IMG/VR virus record: IMGVR_UViG_3300046529_000375 | Location: 1 to 27,885 of that record | From: a virus | Strand: one strand, 5' to 3' | DNA: 27,885 nt | In this document: piece after piece, positions 1 through 7,743 of the stretch | Layout: each line of letters starts with the position of its first letter | How positions within the stretch are numbered: position 1 is the first letter of the stretch | The notes under the pieces: generated by a model | Seen by the model: the letters and a program-made list of their open reading frames with translations, nothing else | Databases searched by the model: none | What the model was told of the DNA's origin: nothing | Position numbers and translations under genes: made by a program

Positions 1-185
1 ATTCGCTTGGCGACCTGAATGCCTCCGAGGCCGGATGGAATAAAGAGGTGAGCGCCTCGGCGGGGACCCAGACGGTTGAGGATATGTGGGTGATGGCGGA
101 GTATACTCCTGGCGTGACGGCTGGGGTCGGGGCTCAGATTGGCGACGTGATGTATGCTCCGAAATGGCGCAGAGGATGGAACTGA
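1..185 (+). CDS. 3' end of an unrecognised phage protein (partial)
   Basis: Codons beginning at position 3 are open to a TGA at 183-185, giving about 60 C-terminal residues that end in WRRGWN. The segment contains EDMWVMAEYTPG and GVTAGVGAQIGDV, which read as ordinary protein with no repeats. The start lies outside the window. The stop is one base before the ATG of the next gene (TGA-G-ATG), the junction style used throughout this tail operon, which supports a genuine coding end. I do not recognise the family; its place upstream of adhesin-like genes suggests a virion component, but that is inference only. Confidence 0.6.
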   Translation, partial: SLGDLNASEAGWNKEVSASAGTQTVEDMWVMAEYTPGVTAGVGAQIGDVMYAPKWRRGWN

Positions 186-186
186 G

Positions 187-492
187 ATGTACGGGCTTAG
201 CTCGGTAGCCGGGATTGTCGACTGCGAGGGCAACGTCCGCACGGTCGTCACCGAGCTCTGGCGCTTCCGCTTTCACGTTCACAAGGGCGAGCGCATTTTC
301 GTCGTTCCCGGCCTTTTGGTGCGCGAGCCAGTCGAGTGGGAATTAATACCGTTCGTCATTGCGAGTGCGGAGCAGGCGGTCGCCGATGGCGTCTGGCCAG
401 CGAAGAGCAAGCGGAGCATCGGCCTAAGGGAATCGCGGCGATTGCTCGGTCGCGGTAGAATCGTGGCAAAAGAGCTTTCGCGCGCCGCTTAG
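187..492 (+). CDS. Hypothetical protein, 101 aa
   Basis: Starts at ATG 187, preceded by a purine-rich AGAGGATGGA and directly after the TGA of the upstream gene. An upstream in-frame ATG at 154 would overlap that gene and is less likely. The protein opens MYGLSSVAGIVDCEGNVRT and has an alternating hydrophobic middle (RFRFHVHKGERIFVVPGLLV) followed by a basic tail rich in Arg and Lys (residues about 80-101). No signal peptide, membrane helix or known motif is visible. It sits between the partial gene and the glycine-rich adhesin gene, so a small structural or assembly role is possible. Family not recognised. Confidence 0.6.
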   Translation: MYGLSSVAGIVDCEGNVRTVVTELWRFRFHVHKGERIFVVPGLLVREPVEWELIPFVIASAEQAVADGVWPAKSKRSIGLRESRRLLGRGRIVAKELSRAA

Positions 493-505
493 AGCGGGGA
501 GGCGA

Positions 506-1591
506 ATGGCTCAGGTCTTTCTCACATCTGCGAGCGGAACGTCGTGGACGAAGCCGGGTGACTTCAACGCGACCGGGCATACGATTGATATGCTCGGCTG
601 CGGCGGTCTCGCTTCAGTCTCGGTCGTAGGCTCTGTGTCTGGTCGCGGCGGAATCGGCGGCGGCGCGGGGGCTTTCATGCACGGCGTCTATTCGTCGGGC
701 ACGGTCGGCGCGACCGTCAACTTTGCCGTCAAGTCTAATAATAACGCTGCTAATACTGCGAACGACACGGTCTGGGAAAACACGACGCGCGTCACGGGGA
801 GCTATGTCGCGGCCTCGGGTTGGGTCGGGCCTGCAGCGGGCGGAACGGTCGGCGGACTCGGCGGCAAGGGCAACGCCTCGGGTGTGCTCGGAGCGCCCAC
901 CATTGTCTACACGGTTAGCGGCACGGTCGATGGTGGCAACGGGGGCTCTAATGGGGCCGCCATCCTTGGCGGCGGAGGCGGAGGCGGAGCGGGCGGCCCG
1001 GGAGGCCCGGGGAAGGCGGGCGGCGGCAGCATAACGAATGCGGGTTCCGGAGGCGGTGGCGGTGGCGGATGCAACGGCGGCCTAGCTACAGCGGGTAGTA
1101 CTGTAAGCGGGACGCAGGGGGGCGCGGGCGGCAATGGCTGGCAGGGCACAGGCGGCGGTGCGGTCGGCGGCGGTGTGACGGGGAATATCGGACAATTCGG
1201 TGGCGGCGGCGCAGGCAGCGACGGCAGCACCGGAGTCGTCACGGGCATAACCTTCCATGGCGGCGATGGCGGCGATGACGGCTGGTATAATGGCGGTGGC
1301 GGCCCGCCGCTCGGTGTCAGTCCTAGCGCAATAGGCAACGGTGGTGGCGGAGGCGGAACCGGAGGAACAAGCAACAACTCTAACCCCACGGCAACGCTGG
1401 GCGGCAACGGTGCGAGTTTTGGCGGCGGCGGCGGGGCTTGCGGAGGAGCGCGAGGCACACCGACGACGAACACTCCCGGCACTGGCGCGAGCGGCCTAAT
1501 TGTTATCACTTATGCTGGCGTCGAGGACGGGGGAAGCGGAATAGAGCGGTTCTACTTAGGCCGCGCCAACAGCCAGAACCGGTTCTACTGA
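506..1591 (+). CDS. Glycine-rich tail adhesin-like protein
   Basis: 361 aa, with a strong ribosome site (GGGGAGG) just before ATG 506. The N-terminus (MAQVFLTSASGTSWTKPGDFN, then IDMLGCGG) matches the start of phage glycine-rich domains, where a short beta segment with a Trp-x-x-Pro element leads into GGGG tracts. Residues about 110-330 are dominated by runs such as GGGGGGGAGG and GGGGGTGG. The tail is GASGLIVITYAG, the usual closing strand of this domain class. Known relatives include the receptor-binding tip of phage S16 gp38, whose glycine-rich stretches form packed polyglycine-II helices. By analogy this is a host-recognition tip or a tail-fibre adhesin. The antisense proline-rich reading frame here is only a shadow of the GGC codons. 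Confidence 0.75.
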   Translation: MAQVFLTSASGTSWTKPGDFNATGHTIDMLGCGGLASVSVVGSVSGRGGIGGGAGAFMHGVYSSGTVGATVNFAVKSNNNAANTANDTVWENTTRVTGSYVAASGWVGPAAGGTVGGLGGKGNASGVLGAPTIVYTVSGTVDGGNGGSNGAAILGGGGGGGAGGPGGPGKAGGGSITNAGSGGGGGGGCNGGLATAGSTVSGTQGGAGGNGWQGTGGGAVGGGVTGNIGQFGGGGAGSDGSTGVVTGITFHGGDGGDDGWYNGGGGPPLGVSPSAIGNGGGGGGTGGTSNNSNPTATLGGNGASFGGGGGACGGARGTPTTNTPGTGASGLIVITYAGVEDGGSGIERFYLGRANSQNRFY

Positions 1592-1592
1592 G

Positions 1593-4250
1593 ATGGCGAC
1601 AAATAACATTTTCGTCGTCACTTATGAGCTGACGCCGTATCGGCACCTGCCATTATTGCGGCAGACGCCGGTCGACAGTTCGACTACCCAGATCGCTACA
1701 AGCGCGAACATTCGCGTTATCATCCATGACGTGCCGGTTCCCTCGCGGGCGCTAGCGAGCCGGAATCTCTATCAGGCTGCCGCCCAGGACGTTCCGGCCG
1801 TCGTCGTCGTCCAAGCGGAAACGAATACTAATTTCCTCGGCCGGTTTAGGGCTCCGGTCCACGCGCGATTTGTGCCGGTAACGCTCTGGCATACCGACAC
1901 GGGCGTCCCGCAGGGCGAGACAAATACAAATTTCTTGGGACGGTTTACGCCCACGGCGTACCCGTCGAGGGCCATTGCGGTCGGGCTCTATTGCTCAGGC
2001 GAAGCCGTAGAGGCCCCAGTCGTCATTCAGGCCGAGACGAATGTCGGCACGCTCGGCCGTTTCAAAGCGCCTGCCTACGCCCGCTTTAGCTTTAATACTT
2101 GGGATGCCGCCGTCCCGGCGGTGGAGACCAACACCAGCTTCATCGGCAAGTTCCGCGCGCAAACCTATACGGCGCTCGCGACACATCGCCAGAACGTCCC
2201 ATTTGATCAGAACGAGACGAACACAAATTTCCTCGGCCGCTTCTCCCCGACACCCTATCCATCGCCCGCTATCCGTAGCGCGCTTTATCTATTCACCGAG
2301 GCTGAGGACCCGCCCGTCGTCGCCGCTCAGGCTGAAGCGCCGCCGCACTTCCTCGGGACTTTTGAGGGCTACACATACTCCTTACTCGGACTATTGCGGC
2401 AAGGCACGACAGACGCTGACGTGGCTGAAACGAACGTCAGCTTCATCGGCCGCTATACGCCGACTGGCTACAAGCTCCTCCCCGCGCTACGGCAGAACTC
2501 CGACGCGGTCTCCCCTCCCCAGGCGGTTGCGGCGGAGACGCAGCCGCACTTCTTGGGGCGCTTCAAGGGGCCTGTTCACGCCCGCTTCGCCTATGGCTCG
2601 CTCGACACTGGGGTCCCGCAGACCGAAACGAACATCAGCTTCATAGGACGCTTCAACGCGATCACGCACCGGATCGTGCTCGGGCTCCGGCAGACTATCC
2701 CGTTCGACCAGACCGAGACGCAGCCGCACTTCCTCGGCCGTTACTCTGCCCAACGGTACGCCCTGCTCGCGCCGCTCCGGCAGAATTCGGACAGTATCGC
2801 GCCCAATGCATTCGCTGCTGAGACCAACACGCACTTCCTAGGCCGCTTTACTCCGGCGGCTTATCCTCCGAATGCGCTACGGAGTACGCTGTATCTCACG
2901 ACAGAGTCCGAAGACGTTCCGGTCATTACGCAGGCCGAAACGAACACGAACACTCTCGGCCGCTTCAAGGCTCCGGTCCACGCTCGTTTCCTGTTCAATA
3001 CTTGGGATACCGCGGTCCCTGCGGCAGAAACGAACGTCGGCTTCATCGGCAAGTTTGCCGCACGTACGCATACGGTTCTCGGCGGGTTGCGCCAGAACGT
3101 CCCGTTCGACCAGAACGAGACAAACATTAGCTTCCTTGGGCGCTTCACTGCGCCGAAGCACGTTATTCAGCCAGCGCTCCGGCAAGATACGGCCCTTGAT
3201 GAGCAACAGGAGCTAAACAGTCCTCACTGGGTCGGGCGCTTCCGGGCGCAGGTCCACGCCATCCAGGCGGCGCTCCGGCAAAATCCTGCGGGTGACTTCG
3301 TCACGACAGTCCAGGCGGAGACAAACCCGCATTTTATCGGCCGCTTCCGTCCTACAGCCTTTGCACGCTTCAGCTACAACACGCTCGATACTGGCGTTCC
3401 TGTTACAGATATCGCCAATCCGCCATTTCTCGGCAAGTTCGCGCCACGGACTCATTCGCTACTTTCCACGCTCCGGCAGAACGTCCCAGCTGATACGCAA
3501 CAACGAGAATTAAACGTTGCGAGCGTCATAGGACGTTTCGTGCCGTACCAGCACCGCATCCTGGCGGCTGTCCGGCAGAATGAGGCGAAGGATGTTCAGG
3601 TAGTCGTTCAGGATGAGACTAATACCAACTTCCTCGGCCGTTATACCCCGGCGGCTTATCGCGTTACGGTCTCGCTCCGGCAGAACGTTCCGGCCGACAC
3701 GCAACGCTTTGAGACGAACCCGCACTTCATTGGGCGTTATACGGCAGGCACGTACCGGATCGCCGTCTGGCTGCGGCAGAACCCAGCGGTTGCGGATCAG
3801 CCGGAAACTCAGCCGCACTTCCTCGGGAAATTCAAGGGCGGCCCGCATAAGACGCTCGCGCTGCTGCGGCAGAACGTCGACACCACGAGCCGCCAAGCCT
3901 TTACCGCGGAGGCGCAGCCGCATTTTATCGGCCGTTACGTCAGGGGTCAGCACATACTTCTTCCTGGCTTCCGCCAGACCGTCCCGAACGACATCCAGAT
4001 CGGCTACGGCAATGAGCCGCACTTCCTCGGGCGCTTCACGGCTACGCGCTACGAGATTCTGCCTTGGCTGCGGCAGAACCCCGACGTTCGGGTCTTCGTG
4101 CCCACGAGTCCAGCGTGGGTATTCCCGCAGGCCGAGGCGATCTATGCCGCCAAGGTGCAGATCTCGACGGCCTATGAGGGAATGCCGTCAGTTGTCGAGG
4201 CGTGGGACGTGCTATCCTCGCACAGCCCGAATCCGATAGAGCGGGACTGA
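1593..4250 (+). CDS. Large tandem-repeat virion protein (ETN-x-FLGRF repeats)
   Basis: 885 aa, starting at ATG 1593 one base after the previous stop. From residue 76 the protein is almost wholly about 23 imperfect repeats of 30-40 residues. Each begins E-T-N/Q-x-x-F-L/I-G-R/K-F/Y, continues with a stretch having Y/H plus hydrophobics, and often ends L-R-Q-N-V-P before an acidic or Gln-rich linker. The first 75 residues hold a degenerate copy (YRHLPLLRQTP). The last about 55 residues are not repeated. There are few Cys and no membrane segment or signal peptide. I do not recognise a named family. The position between adhesin-like genes, and the recurrence of the repeat at the end of the DUF2612 baseplate gene at 17071, argue for a fibrous or baseplate-attached structural protein. 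Function is inferred, not shown. Confidence 0.75.
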   Translation: MATNNIFVVTYELTPYRHLPLLRQTPVDSSTTQIATSANIRVIIHDVPVPSRALASRNLYQAAAQDVPAVVVVQAETNTNFLGRFRAPVHARFVPVTLWHTDTGVPQGETNTNFLGRFTPTAYPSRAIAVGLYCSGEAVEAPVVIQAETNVGTLGRFKAPAYARFSFNTWDAAVPAVETNTSFIGKFRAQTYTALATHRQNVPFDQNETNTNFLGRFSPTPYPSPAIRSALYLFTEAEDPPVVAAQAEAPPHFLGTFEGYTYSLLGLLRQGTTDADVAETNVSFIGRYTPTGYKLLPALRQNSDAVSPPQAVAAETQPHFLGRFKGPVHARFAYGSLDTGVPQTETNISFIGRFNAITHRIVLGLRQTIPFDQTETQPHFLGRYSAQRYALLAPLRQNSDSIAPNAFAAETNTHFLGRFTPAAYPPNALRSTLYLTTESEDVPVITQAETNTNTLGRFKAPVHARFLFNTWDTAVPAAETNVGFIGKFAARTHTVLGGLRQNVPFDQNETNISFLGRFTAPKHVIQPALRQDTALDEQQELNSPHWVGRFRAQVHAIQAALRQNPAGDFVTTVQAETNPHFIGRFRPTAFARFSYNTLDTGVPVTDIANPPFLGKFAPRTHSLLSTLRQNVPADTQQRELNVASVIGRFVPYQHRILAAVRQNEAKDVQVVVQDETNTNFLGRYTPAAYRVTVSLRQNVPADTQRFETNPHFIGRYTAGTYRIAVWLRQNPAVADQPETQPHFLGKFKGGPHKTLALLRQNVDTTSRQAFTAEAQPHFIGRYVRGQHILLPGFRQTVPNDIQIGYGNEPHFLGRFTATRYEILPWLRQNPDVRVFVPTSPAWVFPQAEAIYAAKVQISTAYEGMPSVVEAWDVLSSHSPNPIERD
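1917..2213 (+). repeat. Higher-order duplication, copy A (297 bases)
   Basis: A block of three repeat units (99 codons) running from ETNTNFLGRFTPTAYPS to RQNVPFDQN. It matches, unit for unit and in identical length, the block at 2820-3116. Shared signatures are a PS/PP-x-A-L/I-LY segment, GRFKAP-x-x-ARF-x-FNTWD-x-AVPA, and RQNVPFDQNETN at the junction. This points to an ancestral segmental duplication. Confidence 0.75.
2820..3116 (+). repeat. Higher-order duplication, copy B (297 bases)
   Basis: Second copy of the three-unit block, from ETNTHFLGRFTPAAYPP to RQNVPFDQN, 99 codons. It pairs with 1917-2213; the order of the three unit types and the spacing between them are the same, while individual residues have drifted. 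Confidence 0.75.
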
Positions 4251-4251
4251 A

Positions 4252-4578
4252 ATGCACGGAACTATAAACGTCAATCCGGTCGACGCGGGCTCTTTCCCGT
4301 TGCAGACGACGTTGCTTCTGCAGGGAAGTTTCATCGTCACCGAAACGGGGCAGCTCGCCGACCCGACCACGGTGACGCTCTACCTCACCGCGCCGAACCA
4401 GCCGCAGCAAGTTATCATTGGCGGCAGCATCGTTCGCGCCAGCCTCGGCGTGTACACCTACACGCTCACGCCGACCGATTCGGGCGTCTGGCAGGGGACG
4501 TGGCAGGGAACGGGTGCGGTTACGGCAACGCGGGACTTTTCGTTCTCGATACTGCCGTCGTCGAATATTCCGGGATAG
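4252..4578 (+). CDS. Small beta-rich phage virion protein
   Basis: 108 aa, ATG 4252 one base after the stop of the repeat gene. The sequence alternates short strands: LLLQGSFIV, TVTLYLTAP, GVYTYTLTPTDSGVWQGTWQGT and RDFSFSIL. This resembles the immunoglobulin-like or BppU-like small proteins seen between phage tail-fibre genes, where a line such as GVYTYTL-x-P-x-x-x-G-x-W marks the fold. No catalytic motif is visible. It probably decorates the virion or helps assemble a fibre. The family call rests on pattern only. Confidence 0.6.
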   Translation: MHGTINVNPVDAGSFPLQTTLLLQGSFIVTETGQLADPTTVTLYLTAPNQPQQVIIGGSIVRASLGVYTYTLTPTDSGVWQGTWQGTGAVTATRDFSFSILPSSNIPG

Positions 4579-4583
4579 AGACG

Positions 4584-5450
4584 ATGACGACCCGCAGACC
4601 CAACAAACCCTACTCATGGAGGTCTGTATCTACGCAAGCAGCGAGCGGCGGTAAAACGTCGCCTGCGCCGCCTTTTGTAGGACCGGGGGACATCGTGTCG
4701 GGCGCTACGGTCTGGGTCGGGTTGCGCGGGTATAGCAACGCGGCTTCCACGGGGACAACAAAAGCCGTTAAGCTACGCCGCGATAGCGATAACACGACCT
4801 CGGACTTTTTTATTTTGAACAATGGGTCGCTGGATGTCGCCTCTGTCGCATTGTTCGCTGGCGCGGCGATTCTATTTGTCGATACGCTCTACGATCAGAC
4901 TGGCAACGGGAACCATCTAGTTCAAGCGACTCTGGCAAAGCAGCCGAACCTAGTGCTTGGAGGTCTTGGCACGCTGCCGTGCATGACCTTTAATGGAACG
5001 CAGTGGATGCAAAATACCACAGCCGCGCTACTCGATGGATTTTCAGCTTCGGCGGTTACTGAGCGAGAGATAGCCGGTCGAGGAGCGCAAAACATTATCT
5101 TCAGCTTCGACATTTCCGCAATAATGGGCTTTCAGGCTTCTAATGACACAATCTTTATTGGCAATGAAGAGGTTTTCGGGACCGGGGCTGATGGCGTATG
5201 GCACGCGATCCAATCAGTGAATACCGCCCCGGGTGGGGCGGACATGACGCTTAATATTGACGGTGTAGTGACGCATGGGCCGCATGGCTTCGGCACCAAC
5301 ATAACCGGATTTAGCGTCGGAATTTATGTAGATTTTTTCAGCGGCCCGCTCAATGGGAAATTAGCTGAATTGGGCACATGGCAGACGGAGTTCTCATCTA
5401 GCGACCAGAATAGCATCCGCGCCAATCAAGCTGCTTATTGGGGAATTTAA
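4584..5450 (+). CDS. GH54-like / LamG-like carbohydrate-binding tail protein
   Basis: 288 aa from ATG 4584, six bases after the previous stop; an in-frame ATG at 4500 would overlap the upstream gene by 79 bases. Residues about 45-116 match the opening of alpha-L-arabinofuranosidase B (GH54): GLRGYSNAAS, then KAVKLRRDSDNTTSDF, then LYDQTGNGNHLVQAT at 102-116. The later half (residues about 165-288) reads as a concanavalin/LamG-type sandwich, with FDISAIMG, DGVWHAIQSV, LNIDGVV and GKLAELGTW. The protein is much shorter than GH54 enzymes (usually near 500 aa), so the active site may be incomplete and sugar binding is more likely than cleavage. It probably contributes to host-surface recognition. 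Confidence 0.7.
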   Translation: MTTRRPNKPYSWRSVSTQAASGGKTSPAPPFVGPGDIVSGATVWVGLRGYSNAASTGTTKAVKLRRDSDNTTSDFFILNNGSLDVASVALFAGAAILFVDTLYDQTGNGNHLVQATLAKQPNLVLGGLGTLPCMTFNGTQWMQNTTAALLDGFSASAVTEREIAGRGAQNIIFSFDISAIMGFQASNDTIFIGNEEVFGTGADGVWHAIQSVNTAPGGADMTLNIDGVVTHGPHGFGTNITGFSVGIYVDFFSGPLNGKLAELGTWQTEFSSSDQNSIRANQAAYWGI

Positions 5451-5457
5451 AGGAGGT
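5449..5457 (+). promoter_or_regulatory. Strong ribosome binding site
   Basis: AAAGGAGGT lies four bases before ATG 5462, overlapping the TAA stop of the upstream gene. It selects 5462 over the in-frame ATG at 5438, which would overlap the previous coding end. Confidence 0.8.
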
Positions 5458-5461
5458 CACA

Positions 5462-5773
5462 ATGGAAGGACGCGGCTACATCTCTCTCGGCTACAACCAG
5501 CTCACGGTCGGCGGCACGATTGGCGGCCTCTCCGGCTCGGCGGGGCAATTCGTCGTCCCGGCGCAAGCAAACCGCATCCTCATAAGCGCAGAGACGGTCA
5601 ACCTCCGTTGGCGGGATGATGGCGGGACGATTACCTCAGCTATCGGTTTTCTCTTGCCTACCGGGCTCGCGCCGTTCGAGTACAGCGGGAATCTCGCGGC
5701 CTTGAAGTTCTTATCTACGGGAGCGCCCGGCATCTTGAACGTCGGTTACTATTTTGACCCGGGGAGAAACTAG
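5462..5773 (+). CDS. Small phage structural protein, 103 aa
   Basis: Starts at ATG 5462 behind a near-perfect Shine-Dalgarno. It opens MEGRGYISLGYNQLTVGG and continues with strand-like segments FVVPAQANRILISAETVNLRWRDDGG and GILNVGYYFDPGR. The pattern 'v-x-A-x-R-ILIsaEtvnvRWRDDG' is one I associate with small virion proteins in phages of Alphaproteobacteria, often next to tail-fibre genes and possibly cupin-like or beta-sandwich. No catalytic motif is visible. The stop is directly followed by the GTG of the tail-spike gene. Confidence 0.6.
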   Translation: MEGRGYISLGYNQLTVGGTIGGLSGSAGQFVVPAQANRILISAETVNLRWRDDGGTITSAIGFLLPTGLAPFEYSGNLAALKFLSTGAPGILNVGYYFDPGRN

Positions 5774-7006
5774 GTGGTCGTCACCAGAACGTTTTCGCAG
5801 ATTCCGCAGCAATCCCCGCCGCCCGCGCTGAGCGACACGCTTGTAGGTGTAAAGGCTGGAATAGATGCCCGCTGGGCACTCAGCGCGGTCGGGCAGACGA
5901 CGAATCCCGGCGTCCAAATCGCATCGATTAAAAATGACGGCGTTACCGATGACCAGCCCGTCATCCAGGCGGCCCTTAATGCGCTCCCCAATACCGGAGG
6001 TACCGTTCTTATCGTTCCCCCGACGGGCAGTCCGGGACCGTGCCTTATCAAAAATACTATCAACCTGGGCAATGGGAGTACCGGGTTTGCCTCGACGAAA
6101 AGCGGGATGAAGCTGTGCGGCGTGGGAATACCCGACGCGAGGACTTTCCCCGGCTATATCTTCAGCGGCATTGTCTTGTCATGGGGAGGCGCTGCTGGCG
6201 GGACGATGATCGCGGTGAAGGGTCCATTAGGTGCGTGGGGTATCGAGAACATATCTGCGGAGTGCAATATCAGCGCGGCCATCGGCCTGCTCGTGACGTC
6301 CGGGCATGACGGGAGCGTCGTCAACTTCACTACGGACCAATATACCGCTGCGGGCATCAAAACAAACTGTGTCGAACCGTTCGGGGCTTTGTTCAATACC
6401 GACGCGAACCATAATTATTTTCTGAACATCCGGACGATTGGAGGCGCGGCGGGATCGGACGGCATTTTTCTGGACGGCTGCCCGTCTGGCGCGGCGAACT
6501 CGGATTTCAACGTTTTCGTCAATGTGTTTGCCAACCAGCCATCTACCGGGTCGGCTATCCACTTGAAGACCTGCGACAGCAACACGTTCATCGGTTGCCA
6601 GTTTTTGACTCAAGGACCACCGGCCCCAGCTCTCTTGTTCGATTATACGGGGCCTGGAGGCATCTTCCCGGTCTCCAACGCCTTCTTCGCCTGCACGGTC
6701 GGCAATCCCGCCGCGCCGATAGCCGCAAATCTTGGGTCCCCTGGGGCCCCTTACGGCTACTACAACCGCTTGTTCATGACGAACGCGAACGGCGAACCAT
6801 TCGTCAACCTTCCCGGCCTCAGCAACGGATTTATGGCTACTGTAACCGTTGCAAACCTGCCTCCTGTTCCATTTGAGGGACTGGAATTGGTTATAAGCAA
6901 TAGCAATACGAATACTCCCGGGGCGACGGTCTCTGGTACGGGCGCGTTTAAGGTCTTAGCCGCCTACAGCGGCGTGAGCTGGCGAGTCGTTGTGGATTTA
7001 AGCTGA
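5774..7006 (+). CDS. Pectate-lyase-fold tail spike candidate
   Basis: 410 aa from a GTG start immediately after the TAG of the previous gene, with GGGGAG upstream. Residues 18-38 (LSDTLVGVKAGIDARWAL) look like the short N-terminal linker used by phage fibres for virion attachment. Residues about 52-85 carry the Pectate_lyase_3 signature: IKNDGVTDDQPVIQAALNA, then GGTVLIVPP. The following 250 residues have the short Asn/Gly-turned strands of a right-handed beta helix, for example NHNYFLNIRTIGG, SDFNVFVNVF and SNTFIGCQF. The last about 70 residues form a separate beta domain. Such proteins are tail spikes, many with depolymerase activity against capsule or O-antigen. No catalytic residues can be assigned from sequence alone. 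Confidence 0.75.
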   Translation: MVVTRTFSQIPQQSPPPALSDTLVGVKAGIDARWALSAVGQTTNPGVQIASIKNDGVTDDQPVIQAALNALPNTGGTVLIVPPTGSPGPCLIKNTINLGNGSTGFASTKSGMKLCGVGIPDARTFPGYIFSGIVLSWGGAAGGTMIAVKGPLGAWGIENISAECNISAAIGLLVTSGHDGSVVNFTTDQYTAAGIKTNCVEPFGALFNTDANHNYFLNIRTIGGAAGSDGIFLDGCPSGAANSDFNVFVNVFANQPSTGSAIHLKTCDSNTFIGCQFLTQGPPAPALLFDYTGPGGIFPVSNAFFACTVGNPAAPIAANLGSPGAPYGYYNRLFMTNANGEPFVNLPGLSNGFMATVTVANLPPVPFEGLELVISNSNTNTPGATVSGTGAFKVLAAYSGVSWRVVVDLS

Positions 7007-7007
7007 A

Positions 7008-7733
7008 ATGCCCATCGTCCCGACGCAATCTAACGCACAGGCGATGCTCAAGAGTTTCCTTGCGAGCATCCTTCCGAGTGATGTTGCCATCGTAACCGCA
7101 CAGCAGAACCGCGTCGCCGAGCCTCAATCACCGAGTTTCGTAGTGATGACGCCGATCCGCTTCACGCGGCTGCGGACGAACATCGCGACCTACGCGGACG
7201 CCCGCTTCACCGGCTCAATCTCCGGCTCCACACTTTCGATATCTGACCTCACGTCAGGGACAATCGGCGTCGGCTCGACAATCTTCGGCAGCGGCGTTTT
7301 TGCCAATACGCGAATCACCGGAATCGGCTCGCTCCCGGACACATGGGTCATATCGCCGATCCAGAACGTTTCCTCGCGCGTACTCGCGGCCGGAACTAAA
7401 ACGTGGGAGCAGGGAACGGAATTAGCCGTTCAGTTAGACTTTCACAGCGCCGATACGTCGCTCGCGGGAGACTACGCGCAGACGGTCACGACCATGTTCC
7501 GCAGCTCCTATGCGGTGGAGCAGTTCGCGAGCCAGACCCCAGCGTATGACATCACGCCGCTCTACGCGGACGACGCCAGGATGGTCCCCTTCATCAACGA
7601 GAGCCAGCAGTGGGAGTGGCGCTGGGTTGTCGAGGCTCGTGTTCAGGTGAACGACGTGGTAACAATTCCTCTCCAGTTCGCCGATTCTCTGGAGGTGGAC
7701 GTTGTAAGCGTCGAAGCCTCCTACCCGCCGTAA
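7008..7733 (+). CDS. Tail terminator (neck) protein, LIC_12616-like, with inserted domain
   Basis: 241 aa, ATG 7008 one base after the previous stop. The N-terminus (residues 8-60) contains SFLASILPSDVAIVTAQQNRVAEP and FVVMTPIRFTRLRTN, matching the phage neck terminator family often annotated as LIC_12616 or gp12-like. The C-terminal half (QLDFHSADTSLAGDYAQTVTTMFRS, then TPLYADDARMVPFINESQQWEWRW) is also typical. Between them, residues about 67-129 form an inserted module, TGSISGSTLSISDLTSG, not needed for the family core and repeated in two other tail genes here. It should cap the tail tube and join it to the head. Its place directly before the sheath gene fits. Confidence 0.75.
   Translation: MPIVPTQSNAQAMLKSFLASILPSDVAIVTAQQNRVAEPQSPSFVVMTPIRFTRLRTNIATYADARFTGSISGSTLSISDLTSGTIGVGSTIFGSGVFANTRITGIGSLPDTWVISPIQNVSSRVLAAGTKTWEQGTELAVQLDFHSADTSLAGDYAQTVTTMFRSSYAVEQFASQTPAYDITPLYADDARMVPFINESQQWEWRWVVEARVQVNDVVTIPLQFADSLEVDVVSVEASYPP
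7206..7394 (+). repeat. TGSIxGTTL module, copy 1 (in tail terminator)
   Basis: Codes for about 63 residues with FTGSISGSTLSISDLTSG, GVGSTIFGSGVFANTRITGIG and WVISPIQNV. It is the most divergent of three copies; the others are at 8209-8421 and 16133-16352. Confidence 0.7.
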
Positions 7734-7743
7734 GGGGAAAGCG

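Larger units (their letters stand above)
1818..4086 (+). repeat. About 23 tandem ETN/ETQ-x-F-[LI]-G-[RK]-[FY] protein repeats
   Basis: The coding repeat begins at GAA 1818 and recurs every 90-120 bases to about 4086. The most constant codons encode ETN or ETQ, HF or NF, LGRF or IGRF, and LRQN. Variants include GNEPHFLGRF, ELNSPHWVGRF and DIANPPFLGKF. The periodicity is exact in reading frame, so length changes are in multiples of three. Confidence 0.9.

Noticed and set aside
907-1509. 200-residue minus-strand frame rich in proline
   Set aside because: It is the complement of Gly codons in the glycine-rich adhesin gene; its composition (long Pro runs) is explained by that, and it has no ribosome site.
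2041-2646. 201-residue plus-strand frame inside the repeat gene
   Set aside because: Arg/Ser-rich and periodic in step with the repeat; a frame shadow of the 1593-4250 gene.
1818-4086. CRISPR-like array
   Set aside because: The repeat is in-frame protein repetition with diverged units and no constant DNA repeat with unique spacers.
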